Source: an uncultured Deferribacteraceae bacterium (GTDB lineage: Bacteria > Chrysiogenota > Deferribacteres > Deferribacterales > Mucispirillaceae). From it: DNA of 16,167 nucleotides. The translations under genes and the position numbers were made by a program. The stretch is from contig CAMQYB010000019.1 in NCBI GenBank assembly GCA_947039055.1, positions 1-16,167 on the forward strand, given 5' to 3'. Under the pieces are notes generated by a model. That model was given only the letters and a program-made list of their open reading frames with translations, had not been told where the DNA came from and did not search any database. Shown piece after piece: positions 7,398 through 15,272 of the stretch (position 1 is the first letter of the stretch; each line of letters opens with the position of its first letter).

Positions 7398-8336
7398 ATG
7401 ATAATAGTTACAGGTGGTGCAGGTTTTATAGGATCAAACATAATCAAGGGTTTAAACGATCGTGGCGTATCGGATATATTGGTAGTTGATAATCTTGAAA
7501 AGGCAGATAAACATCTTAACTTAAACCGATTGAAATTTTTAGATTTTGTAGATAAACGTGATTTTGATTTCACATCATTTTTAGCAAACGAAAGCGTCGT
7601 TGCTGTTTTTCATGAGGGTGCTTGTGCTGATACTGTTGAGAGTGACGGCAGATATATGATGAAAAATAATTATGAATACTCTAAACAATTATTAGATGCG
7701 TCAATAGAAAACAATGTGAAATTTATATACGCATCAAGTGCATCAACATACGGTAACGGACCAGATGGATTTAAAGAAAAGAGTGAGTGCGAATATCCAT
7801 TAAATATTTATGCTTATTCAAAATTTTTATTCGATCAATACGTTAGAAAAGTTTTAGAAAGTGGTGTTCCAAGTCAAGTTGCAGGACTTAGATATTTTAA
7901 TGTTTACGGCGAACAAGAAAACCATAAAGGCAGAATGGCATCATTAGTTTTCAAACTTTTCCACCAAGCAAAGAAAGGTGAGGATCTTGAAATATTTGAA
8001 GGTAGTGAAAACTTTTTAAGAGATTTTATATATATTAAAGATGTTGTTGATATGAACCTACATCTATTAAATAAAGACGACTCTGGGATATTTAATGCAG
8101 GCACAGGTAAGGCTCGCTCATTCTTAGATATAGCAAAAGTAGTGAGCGAACATTTTGATAAAAAGATTAAAACTATTCCGTTTCCAGAAGATTTAAAAGG
8201 CAAGTATCAGAAATTTACAGAAGCTGATATGAGCAAATTTATTAAAACAGGATACAGCAAACCGTTCACATCATTAGAGGACGGAATTAAATCATATATC
8301 AACAATTTAGAGAAAAGTAACGGATACATATTATGA
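7398..8336 (+). CDS. hldD: ADP-L-glycero-D-manno-heptose-6-epimerase
   Basis: HldD converts ADP-D-glycero- to ADP-L-glycero-D-manno-heptose, the last step before heptose transfer to the LPS core, in the cytoplasm. The 312 residues match the family length (about 310). The nucleotide-binding glycine motif TGGAGFIG lies at 5-12. ASSASTYGNG around 112-121 holds the catalytic Ser, and Tyr138-x3-Lys142 is the catalytic pair of the extended short-chain dehydrogenase family. GLRYFNVYG is typical of sugar epimerases, and EGSENFLRDFIYIKDVV fits HldD well. AGAGG at 7388-7392 is the ribosome binding site. It follows hldE and its stop overlaps the next start as ATGA, so the heptose pathway leads straight into the sugar transferase. 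Confidence 0.96.
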   Translation: MIIVTGGAGFIGSNIIKGLNDRGVSDILVVDNLEKADKHLNLNRLKFLDFVDKRDFDFTSFLANESVVAVFHEGACADTVESDGRYMMKNNYEYSKQLLDASIENNVKFIYASSASTYGNGPDGFKEKSECEYPLNIYAYSKFLFDQYVRKVLESGVPSQVAGLRYFNVYGEQENHKGRMASLVFKLFHQAKKGEDLEIFEGSENFLRDFIYIKDVVDMNLHLLNKDDSGIFNAGTGKARSFLDIAKVVSEHFDKKIKTIPFPEDLKGKYQKFTEADMSKFIKTGYSKPFTSLEDGIKSYINNLEKSNGYIL

Positions 8337-9766
8337 AAAAACGGGTAAATAATTATAGCCGAGCGGGTTATATTATCTCACTTTTTCTAACAGATTTTAG
8401 TGCATATATTACAGCTGTAGTGCTTGCATTTTTCACACGTATAATGGCTGAAAAAGTGTTTAGTATTATAGAGTTGCAGTTTGATTTTGGATATTTTATA
8501 TTAGATCTTTGGTGGGTGTTTGCAGTTCTTATTCTTATGTTTATATCTAACGGATTATATGTAAAAAAACTGCCATTTTGGCTTGAAGCGAGAGATGTTT
8601 TTAAATCTAATATTATAGCCTTTATAGTTGTGTTTGCGTTTGTATCTATATTAAAATCAACGGATGAGATATCAAGATTGATGGTAGTTTTGATTTTTAC
8701 ATACTCTGTTATTTTGATGATAATGTTTAGATACATATATAAAAAGATCATCTATAAAGATGGAAATTTTAATGATAATACAATTATTATCGGTGGTGGC
8801 ACAGAGTATCAATCTATATTAAAAATGTTTAATGAAGAGAAAAATTTAGCACTCAACATCAAAGGACAAGTTTTGATGAAAGAGGGTAATAACACAGATA
8901 AAGATATTTTAGGTATAGTTGATAATGTGGAGAGAATTGTTAAAGAGAATAATATTACAGTAGCGATTATCATACAATCATCAGTTGAAAGAGATGCTTT
9001 ATCGTCACTCATGGGAAGGTTGCATATATCGTTATCGAAAATTATTCTTCTGCCGTCATCAGAAGGTTTAGCTTTATCAAACGCAGTAACCGTTGAAACA
9101 TTAATGAATAAATTGTCGTACTTAGAGATTAAAAACAATATTGAGTCGTATATAAATAGAGTATTAAAACGTTCGATTGATCTTTTTTTATGTATCTTAT
9201 CTCTTCCGTTTATTATCCCATTTTTTGCGATTATGGCGTTAGCGATTATGATAACATCAAAAGGTAAACCGTTCTATACTCACGCACGGATAGGTAGAAA
9301 CGGTAGAACTATTAATGTGATAAAATTTAGATCAATGTATATAGATGCGAAAGAGCGACTGGAAGTTATATTGAGAGATGACGCTGATGCAAGGGCTGAG
9401 TGGGAGAGTTCGTATAAATTAAAGAATGATCCAAGGGTTACAAAGATCGGTAATTTTTTGCGTAAGAGTTCGTTAGATGAGTTGCCACAGATAATAAATG
9501 TTATAGTTGGTGATATGAGTTTAGTAGGGCCTCGTCCAGTTATTAAAGAAGAGATAGATAAATATTATAAAGAGTTCGCAACATATTATACATGTGTAAG
9601 ACCAGGGATAACAGGTTTATGGCAGGTATCAGGCAGAAGCGATACAGATTACGATTATAGAATTTCAAGAGATACATGGTACGTTTTAAACTGGTCAGTT
9701 TGGCTAGATTTAACGATACTATTTTTAACTCCGACAGTAGTAATAAAAAGGAAAGGTGCATATTAG
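8333..9766 (+). CDS. Polyprenyl-phosphate sugar-1-phosphate transferase, WbaP type
   Basis: This integral membrane enzyme probably moves a sugar-1-phosphate from a nucleotide sugar to undecaprenyl phosphate, starting an O-antigen, capsule or exopolysaccharide unit. The 477 residues begin with about four membrane segments (roughly 12-35, 53-73, 92-107, 115-133). A Rossmann-like middle region follows (IIIGGGTEYQ near 151-160). A further hydrophobic stretch at 283-308 opens the bacterial sugar transferase domain. Catalytic-domain marks are KFRSM at 331-335, SSLDELPQ with the Asp382-Glu383 pair, SLVGPRP at 396-402, and GITGLWQVSGRS. It ends KGAY, close to the RGAY ending common in this family. 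Its ATG overlaps the hldD stop. The sugar transferred (galactose, glucose or another) cannot be told from sequence, so no symbol is given. Confidence 0.9.
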   Translation: MKKRVNNYSRAGYIISLFLTDFSAYITAVVLAFFTRIMAEKVFSIIELQFDFGYFILDLWWVFAVLILMFISNGLYVKKLPFWLEARDVFKSNIIAFIVVFAFVSILKSTDEISRLMVVLIFTYSVILMIMFRYIYKKIIYKDGNFNDNTIIIGGGTEYQSILKMFNEEKNLALNIKGQVLMKEGNNTDKDILGIVDNVERIVKENNITVAIIIQSSVERDALSSLMGRLHISLSKIILLPSSEGLALSNAVTVETLMNKLSYLEIKNNIESYINRVLKRSIDLFLCILSLPFIIPFFAIMALAIMITSKGKPFYTHARIGRNGRTINVIKFRSMYIDAKERLEVILRDDADARAEWESSYKLKNDPRVTKIGNFLRKSSLDELPQIINVIVGDMSLVGPRPVIKEEIDKYYKEFATYYTCVRPGITGLWQVSGRSDTDYDYRISRDTWYVLNWSVWLDLTILFLTPTVVIKRKGAY

Positions 9767-9770
9767 TTCG

Positions 9771-11099
9771 ATGGATTTAAATAAAGGATATTATATATAT
9801 ACGTTCGGTTGTGCGATGAACGAGTATGATTCAGAGAGGATCTCATCATCGTTAGAGATCAGAGGTTATCATCAAGTATTAGATACACGAGAAGCCACAA
9901 TTATAATTTTAAACACTTGTTCAGTAAGGGCAAAACCTGAGATTAAGATTGCAAGTTATCTAGGTGTTATAGCTAAAGATCTTAAAAGAAATGATAGAGA
10001 TGTGGTGATAGGTTTAACAGGTTGCGTTGCACAAGATCAAGGTAAACAATTATTAAAAGATTTCCCGTTAGTCAATTTTGTTATAGGCACAGATGCTGTT
10101 GCAAATTTTGATGAGTTGATAGAGAGAGCGTTAAACGGGGAGCGTTTTGTTGATACATCGTTAATGACAGAAACTTTTGTGATAGAGAAGTTTAAGCGTA
10201 AAAGTAAAGTTTCAGCTCAAGTTACTATTATGAAAGGTTGCGAAAATTTTTGTACATATTGTATAGTGCCGTATGTTCGTGGTGTTGAAGTATCAAGAGA
10301 TGTGAAAGAGATCATAGATGAAGTTAAGGCACTAATAGCTGGTGGCAGTAAAGAGATTATGTTGCTTGGACAAAATGTTAATTCATACAGAGGTAAATTG
10401 GTTGATGGTAGTATAGTAGGTTTTAGCGATCTATTAGGTTACGTTAATGATATTGATGGCGTTGAGAGGATTAGATTTATCACATCTCACCCTAAAGATT
10501 TTGACAAAGAGTTAGTTGATACGATTGCGAAACTAGATAAGGTTTGTAAATATATTCATCTGCCTGCACAATCAGGATCTAATAATATATTAGAGAAGAT
10601 GAGTAGATGTTATACGGTAGAGGATTATAAAAGTAAGATTGATTATGCAAGATCGGTTATCCCTAATATAAGTTTTTCATCAGATTTTATCATCGGATTT
10701 CCAGATGAGACAGAGGAAGAGTTTCAAGAATCGTTAGATCTTATTCGCTACGTTGATTTTGATAATGTGTTTGCATTTAAATATTCATCACGTCCAGGCA
10801 CTAAGGCTGCGACGTATAAAGATAGTTTAGATAATGCGACTAAGTCAAGAAGGTTAGCTGAGTTGTTTGCGTTAAAAGATGAGATTGTAACGTCTAAGTT
10901 AGCGAAACTTATCGGCAAAGAGTTTGAAATATTGGTGTCAGGTAGATCAAGTAAAGATGATAGTCAGTTTCATGGCTTAACAGAGCAGAGTAGAGGTGTA
11001 GCATTTAGTTCAAGCAAAGAGTTAAAACTTGGCGATATTGTTAATGTTCGGATTTTAGAGGCTAAACCCAACTCATTATTAGGTGAAGAGATCGAGTAA
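9771..11099 (+). CDS. miaB: tRNA-2-methylthio-N6-dimethylallyladenosine synthase
   Basis: MiaB is a radical SAM methylthiotransferase that adds a methylthio group to i6A37 in tRNAs. I chose the ATG at 9771 (442 residues), because MDLNKGYYIYTFGC gives a normal family N-terminus and leaves a 4-base gap after the upstream stop. A GTG at 9756, five codons earlier, would overlap that gene by 11 bases. AAGGAAAGG at 9748-9756 suits neither start perfectly. Counting from 9771, Cys14 (TFGCAMN), Cys49 (NTCSVR) and Cys85 (TGC) bind the auxiliary 4Fe-4S cluster. Cys157, 161 and 164 (CENFCTYC) form the radical SAM site. VPYVRGVEVSR and GQNVNSY fit MiaB rather than RimO. The C-terminal tail resembles a TRAM domain. 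It is last in the hldD-led run. Confidence 0.94.
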   Translation: MDLNKGYYIYTFGCAMNEYDSERISSSLEIRGYHQVLDTREATIIILNTCSVRAKPEIKIASYLGVIAKDLKRNDRDVVIGLTGCVAQDQGKQLLKDFPLVNFVIGTDAVANFDELIERALNGERFVDTSLMTETFVIEKFKRKSKVSAQVTIMKGCENFCTYCIVPYVRGVEVSRDVKEIIDEVKALIAGGSKEIMLLGQNVNSYRGKLVDGSIVGFSDLLGYVNDIDGVERIRFITSHPKDFDKELVDTIAKLDKVCKYIHLPAQSGSNNILEKMSRCYTVEDYKSKIDYARSVIPNISFSSDFIIGFPDETEEEFQESLDLIRYVDFDNVFAFKYSSRPGTKAATYKDSLDNATKSRRLAELFALKDEIVTSKLAKLIGKEFEILVSGRSSKDDSQFHGLTEQSRGVAFSSSKELKLGDIVNVRILEAKPNSLLGEEIE

Positions 11100-11101
11100 A
11101 A

Positions 11102-11196
11102 TTTTCAAGTTATTACAATCATGAAGTGGTTCGTAATGTTTTTAAGTTATTACAATCTTGAAGTAGTGCGTAATATTTTTAAGTTGTCATCAATTT
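11102..11196 (+). repeat. 37-bp tandem repeat downstream of miaB
   Basis: Copy one (11102-11138) and copy two (11139-11175) have a period of exactly 37 bases and agree at 32 of 37 positions. The shared core is AAGTTATTACAATC. A third, decayed copy starts in the same phase at 11176 and fades by about 11196, and a faint fourth core (AAGTTGGTGCAATT) lies at 11200-11213. Each full copy also contains ATTAC and GTAAT arms 16 bases apart (11112-11116 with 11133-11137; 11149-11153 with 11170-11174). There are no spacers between copies, so this is not a CRISPR array. Function is unknown. Confidence 0.85.
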
Positions 11197-11264
11197 ATTA
11201 AGTTGGTGCAATTTTTTCAACTGATTAAAATTTAGTTATTTGAACGACCAACCCATCATAATTT

Positions 11265-11313
11265 AATAAGTTATAGGTAACGGTTTTTACTCACAAAAAC
11301 ATCATAACTTATT
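11265..11313 (+). promoter_or_regulatory. Nested inverted repeat upstream of bioY
   Basis: AATAAGTTAT at 11265-11274 is the exact reverse complement of ATAACTTATT at 11304-11313. Inside lie GTTTTT (11283-11288) and AAAAAC (11295-11300), giving a nested second stem. A third small hairpin, AAATAAT/ATTATTT with loop GGTT (11322-11339), abuts the bioY ribosome binding site AGGAG (11342-11346). The arms are AT-only apart from one G/C pair and lack a following T-run, so a Rho-independent terminator is unlikely. An operator or leader structure controlling bioY is plausible. It does not match the BirA box that I know. Confidence 0.55.
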
Positions 11314-11355
11314 GTCTGTTTAAATAATGGTTATTATTTTTAGGAGCGTATAAAT

Positions 11356-11898
11356 ATGAAAAATGATAGATATAAGTATCCAGTATATATAGGTTTAATC
11401 ACAGCGATGATTACGATTTCTGCGTTTATTCGTATACCTAATCCGTATCTACCGTTTACATTGCAGATGTTAGTTATATTTATTATTCCAGCTGTTTTTG
11501 GAAGTAGATTATCGTTCTACGGAGTTTTGATCTACCTTGTTTTAGGATTGATTGGTTTACCTATTTTTGCATCAGGCGGAGGTATATCATATTTCCTACG
11601 TCCATCGTTCGGATTTTTGATAGGCTTTTTATTTGCAGTAATTCCAGCAGGGTTTGTTGCAAAGAAGATAGATAATATTTATGGGTATGCGTTGTCGATA
11701 CTTGTTTCATTATTTATTATCTATTTAATTGGGCTTATATATTTTTATTTGAATATAAATTACGTTCAAGATAAGGCTATGGATTTTAGTACAGCGTTTA
11801 AAGTATCTATTCTACCGTTTATTATTCCTGAAATAGTTAAGATGATTATGGCGATTGTTTTAATACCTGCTGTAAAAAGGATATTTTTATCCAAGTAA
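11356..11898 (+). CDS. bioY: Biotin ECF transporter substrate-binding (S) component
   Basis: BioY binds biotin in the inner membrane and takes it up, alone or with a shared ECF energizing module. The 180 residues fit the family size (about 180-200). About six hydrophobic segments are visible. The signature GLIGLPIFASGGG followed by SYFLRPSFGFLIGF (around residues 65-92) is the family's conserved Gly-rich biotin-site region. The start is supported by AGGAG at 11342-11346, nine bases before the ATG. No bioMN-like ATPase or T-component genes are next to it, so it would use an unlinked module or work alone. It appears to be transcribed by itself, from a repeat-rich 256-bp leader that could carry biotin-responsive control. 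Confidence 0.92.
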   Translation: MKNDRYKYPVYIGLITAMITISAFIRIPNPYLPFTLQMLVIFIIPAVFGSRLSFYGVLIYLVLGLIGLPIFASGGGISYFLRPSFGFLIGFLFAVIPAGFVAKKIDNIYGYALSILVSLFIIYLIGLIYFYLNINYVQDKAMDFSTAFKVSILPFIIPEIVKMIMAIVLIPAVKRIFLSK

Positions 11899-11927
11899 AA
11901 AATAATGTTAATTTATATGAAAACGTG

Positions 11928-11933
11928 TATACT
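11928..11933 (+). promoter_or_regulatory. Weak -10 candidate for the acyl-CoA ligase gene
   Basis: TATACT at 11928-11933 matches five of six -10 positions and lies 79 bases before the ligase ATG, in the 114-bp gap after bioY. The -35 region (TGTTAA at 11906-11911, 16-nt spacer) is poor. In AT-rich DNA such boxes arise by chance, so this is only a candidate. Confidence 0.2.
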
Positions 11934-12012
11934 GATAGACACATAACCAATTAATTAAAAGTAAGCTTTGTTAATGGTAGTTGCTAATTAATGAATTTAA
12001 AGGGGTTTATTT

Positions 12013-13566
12013 ATGAAGTTTAAAAATTTAGGTTTGATGTTAACAAGCCAAACTAAGATATTATCAAAGAAGCCTCTAATATATTTCAATGACAAAAAAT
12101 ATTCATATACAGAAGTTGATAATACAACAAACAGTTTTGCAAGATATTTAGAGAGGCTAGGCATAAAGAAGGGTGATAAAGTTGCAATCCTTATGCAAAA
12201 TTCTCCTGAGTATATAATTTCTATATTTTCTATATTAAAAGCTGGTGCAGTTGTTATTCCTATCAATCATATGCTTATAGATTCTGAGATCGCATATATT
12301 GTAAATGATAGTGAAGCAAAGGTATTAATTACATCAGAAAAATTTGCAGATATGATCGGTCATTTTAAAGAGAATTGTAAAGGGCTTACATCTATTAATA
12401 CATGGGGCGATAATACTTTTAAGGCAAAAAATATCTTTAAAGAGTTGGTTAGTTATTCAGATAGTGAATATATCTGCCAAGCAGAATTTGATGATTTAGC
12501 TTTTTTTATATATACATCAGGCACAACAGGGTTTCCTAAAGGAGCTATGATAAGTCACGGTAATCTTATAACTAATATGGATTCGATAGATAAATGTATC
12601 GCTATAAAACCTGATGAGAAATTTTTAGTTTTTCTACCGTTATTTCATTCATATACACTGACTACATCAGTTTTATATCCTGTATCTGTAAGCACGTCGA
12701 TAGTATTGTTGGAGTCGGTAGCTGAACTTAGAACAAAAAGATTTAGGAATATATTAATCTTTAAACGTCCAAGAATTATGTTGGGTGTTCCACAAATATT
12801 CCAGGCGTTAGTTAAAGCTAAATTTCCTAAATGGTTTATAAAATTTGTTTATCCGATAAAGTTACATATATCAGGTGGAGCACCGATATCTGAGGAAACG
12901 TTAAACGCATTCAAGGCAAAATATGGTGTTCCTGTATTAGAAGGTTACGGACTATCTGAGGCATCACCACTTGTATCGTTTAATACTTTTAAAAATAATA
13001 AAGTGTCAACTGTTGGAAAGTTATTACCTGGAGTTCAAGGTAAAATTATTGATGAAAATGAGAAAGAAGTACCGCTTGGTGAAGTTGGAGAGTTGATTAT
13101 TAAGGGTGGTAACGTAATGAAAGGTTACTGGAAGATGCCTAAAGCAACTGATGATGCAATTAAGAATGGTTGGCTGTTCACTGGTGATTTTGCAAAGATT
13201 GATTCTGAGGATTATGTAACTATAGTTGATCGCAAGAAAGATCTTATTATATCTAAAGGTATGAATATTTATCCACGTGAGATAGAGGATCTTATGTTAG
13301 AAAACCCTCAAATAGAGGCAGCTGCTGTAATAGGAATACCTAATGCGAATAAAGATGAAGTTGTTGTTGCGTACGCTCAATTGGTGGAGGGTGCAACTAT
13401 AACAGAGAAAGAGATAAAAGATTATATCCGTACACGTGTTGCATCATTTAAAAATCCTAGATATGTAAATGTGTTAGATGCGTTACCACTTACTGCAACG
13501 GGTAAAGTTTTAAAGAGAGAGCTTAAAAGAATGGTTATAGCTGGCGAGATAAAGTTCGATAAATAG
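12013..13566 (+). CDS. AMP-forming long-chain-type acyl-CoA ligase
   Basis: The enzyme activates a carboxylic acid, probably a fatty acid, to acyl-AMP and then acyl-CoA. The 517 residues match the FadD/LCFA-CoA ligase size. The ATP-binding motif YTSGTTGFPKG is at 167-177, followed by LPLFHSYTL (209-217) and the A5 motif GYGLSEASP (311-319). GWLFTGDFA holds Asp392. DRKKDLIISKGMNIYPREIE marks the hinge to the C-terminal domain (407 onward). LTATGKVLKREL carries the catalytic Lys498. All core residues are present. AAAGGGG at 11999-12005 is a clear ribosome binding site. Sequence does not settle chain length, and relatives also activate aromatic or branched acids. It stands alone, with 114 bases before it and a 252-bp gap after. 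Confidence 0.9.
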   Translation: MKFKNLGLMLTSQTKILSKKPLIYFNDKKYSYTEVDNTTNSFARYLERLGIKKGDKVAILMQNSPEYIISIFSILKAGAVVIPINHMLIDSEIAYIVNDSEAKVLITSEKFADMIGHFKENCKGLTSINTWGDNTFKAKNIFKELVSYSDSEYICQAEFDDLAFFIYTSGTTGFPKGAMISHGNLITNMDSIDKCIAIKPDEKFLVFLPLFHSYTLTTSVLYPVSVSTSIVLLESVAELRTKRFRNILIFKRPRIMLGVPQIFQALVKAKFPKWFIKFVYPIKLHISGGAPISEETLNAFKAKYGVPVLEGYGLSEASPLVSFNTFKNNKVSTVGKLLPGVQGKIIDENEKEVPLGEVGELIIKGGNVMKGYWKMPKATDDAIKNGWLFTGDFAKIDSEDYVTIVDRKKDLIISKGMNIYPREIEDLMLENPQIEAAAVIGIPNANKDEVVVAYAQLVEGATITEKEIKDYIRTRVASFKNPRYVNVLDALPLTATGKVLKRELKRMVIAGEIKFDK

Positions 13567-13723
13567 CATATATATTAGCTTGAATATAATCTTAGATTGT
13601 TCTAAATTATTTAAAAGTTGTTGTTGATTATAAAGTTGAGTTTTGATTTTAATAATTGTAGTTTGATTAGAAAGTTTATAGTTTTATTTAGAAGTTTTCA
13701 TTAATGGGTTGTGGTATTTGCAA

Positions 13724-13753
13724 TTAATTCTATATTGTTTAGTATGGAATTAA
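13724..13753 (+). repeat. Inverted repeat between the acyl-CoA ligase and YjfB-family genes
   Basis: TTAATTCTATA at 13724-13734 pairs with TATGGAATTAA at 13743-13753 (one G-T pair) across the 8-base loop ttgtttag. The GC content is low and no T-run follows, so it is a poor terminator. It lies 18 bases before the sigma-28 boxes and could be an operator or a weak stem. The rest of 13567-13771 is T-rich with short imperfect repeats of AAGTTT and holds no gene I can support. Confidence 0.5.
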
Positions 13754-13771
13754 GTTCTACATTTTAATAAC

Positions 13772-13798
13772 TAAAGTATCTGTTTTAATATCCGATAA
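13772..13798 (+). promoter_or_regulatory. Sigma-28 (FliA-type) flagellar promoter for the YjfB-family gene
   Basis: TAAAGTAT at 13772-13779 and TCCGATAA at 13791-13798 are separated by exactly 11 bases. The known sigma-28 consensus is TAAAGTTT, 11 bases, GCCGATAA, so 14 of 16 box positions match with ideal spacing. Transcription would begin near 13805, leaving a leader of about 20 bases holding the strong ribosome binding site AAGGAG (13812-13817). The gene downstream belongs to a family annotated as putative motility protein, which supports the call independently. Confidence 0.8.
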
Positions 13799-13824
13799 TT
13801 TAGCTATCTAAAAGGAGTGTGCAC

Positions 13825-14016
13825 ATGGACGTTAGCTCAACTGCAATACAGATGCAATATGCAACAAATGTTGCTAAGAAAGCTCAAGATTTTGTTAAAC
13901 TTCAAGGTTCTACAATGTTAAAACTTATTGATTCGGCAGCAGCGGTATCGAGTGCTTCAGGAGCAGCAGCTGCTTCAGGTACTCAAAAAGGTACAACAAT
14001 CGATATTATGGCATAG
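13825..14016 (+). CDS. Small YjfB-family putative motility protein
   Basis: The 63-residue product starts MDVSSTA and ends TIDIMA, matching the short YjfB-type family (N-terminal MDISS-like, C-terminal IDIxA/IDVxA), which is annotated as putative motility protein of unknown mechanism. A helical region with Gln, Lys and Leu (10-36) is followed by an Ala/Ser-rich stretch (37-52). No signal peptide or membrane segment is present. I chose the ATG at 13825, seven bases after AAGGAG, over a GTG at 13819 that would overlap the ribosome binding site region. It has its own sigma-28 promoter and its own terminator, so it is a single-gene unit expected to be expressed with late flagellar genes. No other flagellar gene is in the window. 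Confidence 0.78.
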   Translation: MDVSSTAIQMQYATNVAKKAQDFVKLQGSTMLKLIDSAAAVSSASGAAAASGTQKGTTIDIMA

Positions 14017-14054
14017 TTTAAAAACATTTGAAATTTTCAAGTAATTATTAAATT

Positions 14055-14100
14055 GATATTGAGATGATAGAAATTCTATCGTTTCAATATCTTTTTTTTT
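14055..14100 (+). terminator. Rho-independent terminator after the YjfB-family gene
   Basis: GATATTGA (14055-14062) pairs with TCAATATC (14084-14091). The stem continues through GAT/GTT wobble pairs into GATAG/CTATC, giving about 16 pairs around the 5-base loop AAATT. Nine T residues follow immediately (14092-14100). The low GC is normal for this genome. It separates the motility gene from rfbB. Confidence 0.85.
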
Positions 14101-14106
14101 GTATAC

Positions 14107-14135
14107 TTGCAATTACCTAGAAATTATTATAAAAT
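14107..14135 (+). promoter_or_regulatory. Candidate vegetative promoter for rfbBA
   Basis: TTGCAA at 14107-14112 and TAAAAT at 14130-14135 are 17 bases apart, matching four and five of six sigma-70 positions. The site lies directly after the terminator and 46 bases before the rfbB ATG, where a promoter is needed. AT-rich background makes chance matches likely. Confidence 0.4.
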
Positions 14136-14181
14136 TATCTTTTCTAATAGATATTAAAATAATTTTTTTAGGTATACAAAT

Positions 14182-15270
14182 ATGATGAATAATTTGAATG
14201 ATAATCCAAATCGAATATTAATTACAGGTGGTGCAGGTTTTATCGGATCAGCACTATCGAGATATATTATCAATGAGAAAAAAGATGATATATTAATAGT
14301 CGATAAATTAACTTATGCAGGAAATTTAGAATCTTTACAACCTATATCAGGTAGTAATAGATATGGATTTGAAAAAGCAGATATCTGTGATAAAGATGTT
14401 ATGGATAAAATATTTACAGATTTCAAACCGAATATTATTATACATCTTGCAGCCGAATCTCATGTTGATAGATCTATCGACTCTCCATCAGATTTTATAA
14501 ACACAAATATTATAGGTACTTATACTCTATTAGAAAGTTTTAGAAAGTTATATTTTAACCTATCTGATGATGAGCGAGCGAACGGCAGGTATGTATTTCA
14601 TCATGTATCAACAGATGAAGTTTACGGCGACTTAGAGGACGATATATCGTTATTTACGGAAGATACCAAATACTCTCCAAGCTCACCATATTCAGCGAGT
14701 AAAGCATCAAGCGATCATCTAGTTCGTGCATGGAACAGAACTTTTAAAATACCAGTTGTTGTTACTAACTGTTCAAACAATTATGGACCTTATCATTTTC
14801 CTGAAAAATTAATTCCACTTGTAATATTATCAGCATTGAGCGGTAATGATCTACCTATCTACGGCGAGGGGGATCAGATACGAGACTGGCTATATGTTGA
14901 TGATCATGCAAGAGCGTTATATAAAGTTGCGACTGCTGGACGAATTGGTGAGACGTATAATATCGGTGGACATAACGAGAAAAAAAATATAGATGTTGTT
15001 CATAAGATATGTGAAATATTAGATAAGATTGAAAAACGTGAAGACGGAAAATCTTATAAAGAACAGATAGTTTTTGTAAAAGATCGTCCAGGACACGATC
15101 GTCGTTACGCAATAGATGCAAAAAAAATTCATAAAGATTTAAACTGGTTACCAGAGGAAACTTTTGAAACAGGGATATTAAAAACTATAGAGTGGTATTT
15201 AGCGAACAAAGATAGTTGGTGTAAAAATATATTAGATGGCTCATATAAATTAGAGCGACTAGGGATATAA
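14182..15270 (+). CDS. rfbB: dTDP-glucose 4,6-dehydratase
   Basis: RfbB converts dTDP-glucose to dTDP-4-keto-6-deoxyglucose, the second step towards dTDP-L-rhamnose and other deoxysugars for surface polysaccharide. The 362 residues match the family (about 355-361). TGGAGFIG at 15-22 binds NAD. HLAAESHVDRSI (88-99) and STDEVYGDL (143-151), with Thr144, Asp145 and Glu146, are the dehydratase active-site signature. Tyr170-x3-Lys174 is the catalytic pair, and NNYGPYHFPEKLIP (199-212) is typical. AGGT at 14170-14173 precedes two tandem ATGs. I took the first, since the second (14185) differs by one residue. rfbA follows two bases after the stop. Genes for the last two rhamnose steps are not in the window. 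Confidence 0.95.
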   Translation: MMNNLNDNPNRILITGGAGFIGSALSRYIINEKKDDILIVDKLTYAGNLESLQPISGSNRYGFEKADICDKDVMDKIFTDFKPNIIIHLAAESHVDRSIDSPSDFINTNIIGTYTLLESFRKLYFNLSDDERANGRYVFHHVSTDEVYGDLEDDISLFTEDTKYSPSSPYSASKASSDHLVRAWNRTFKIPVVVTNCSNNYGPYHFPEKLIPLVILSALSGNDLPIYGEGDQIRDWLYVDDHARALYKVATAGRIGETYNIGGHNEKKNIDVVHKICEILDKIEKREDGKSYKEQIVFVKDRPGHDRRYAIDAKKIHKDLNWLPEETFETGILKTIEWYLANKDSWCKNILDGSYKLERLGI

Positions 15271-15272
15271 TT

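Noticed and set aside
7408..7440. Near-identical DNA at the starts of hldD and rfbB (about 14222-14250)
   Set aside because: Both encode the same TGGAGFIGS nucleotide-binding motif with the same codon preference, so no recent duplication or recombination is needed.
8368..9138. Minus-strand open frames inside the sugar transferase and other genes
   Set aside because: They lie opposite well-supported genes, show no recognisable motifs, and are what AT-rich coding DNA produces by chance.
11102..11196. 37-bp repeats as a short CRISPR array
   Set aside because: The copies are directly adjacent, with no spacer sequence and no cas genes nearby.
13819..13824. Upstream GTG start for the YjfB-family gene
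   Set aside because: The GTG is only one base after the AAGGAG Shine-Dalgarno sequence. The ATG at 13825 has proper spacing and matches the family N-terminus.
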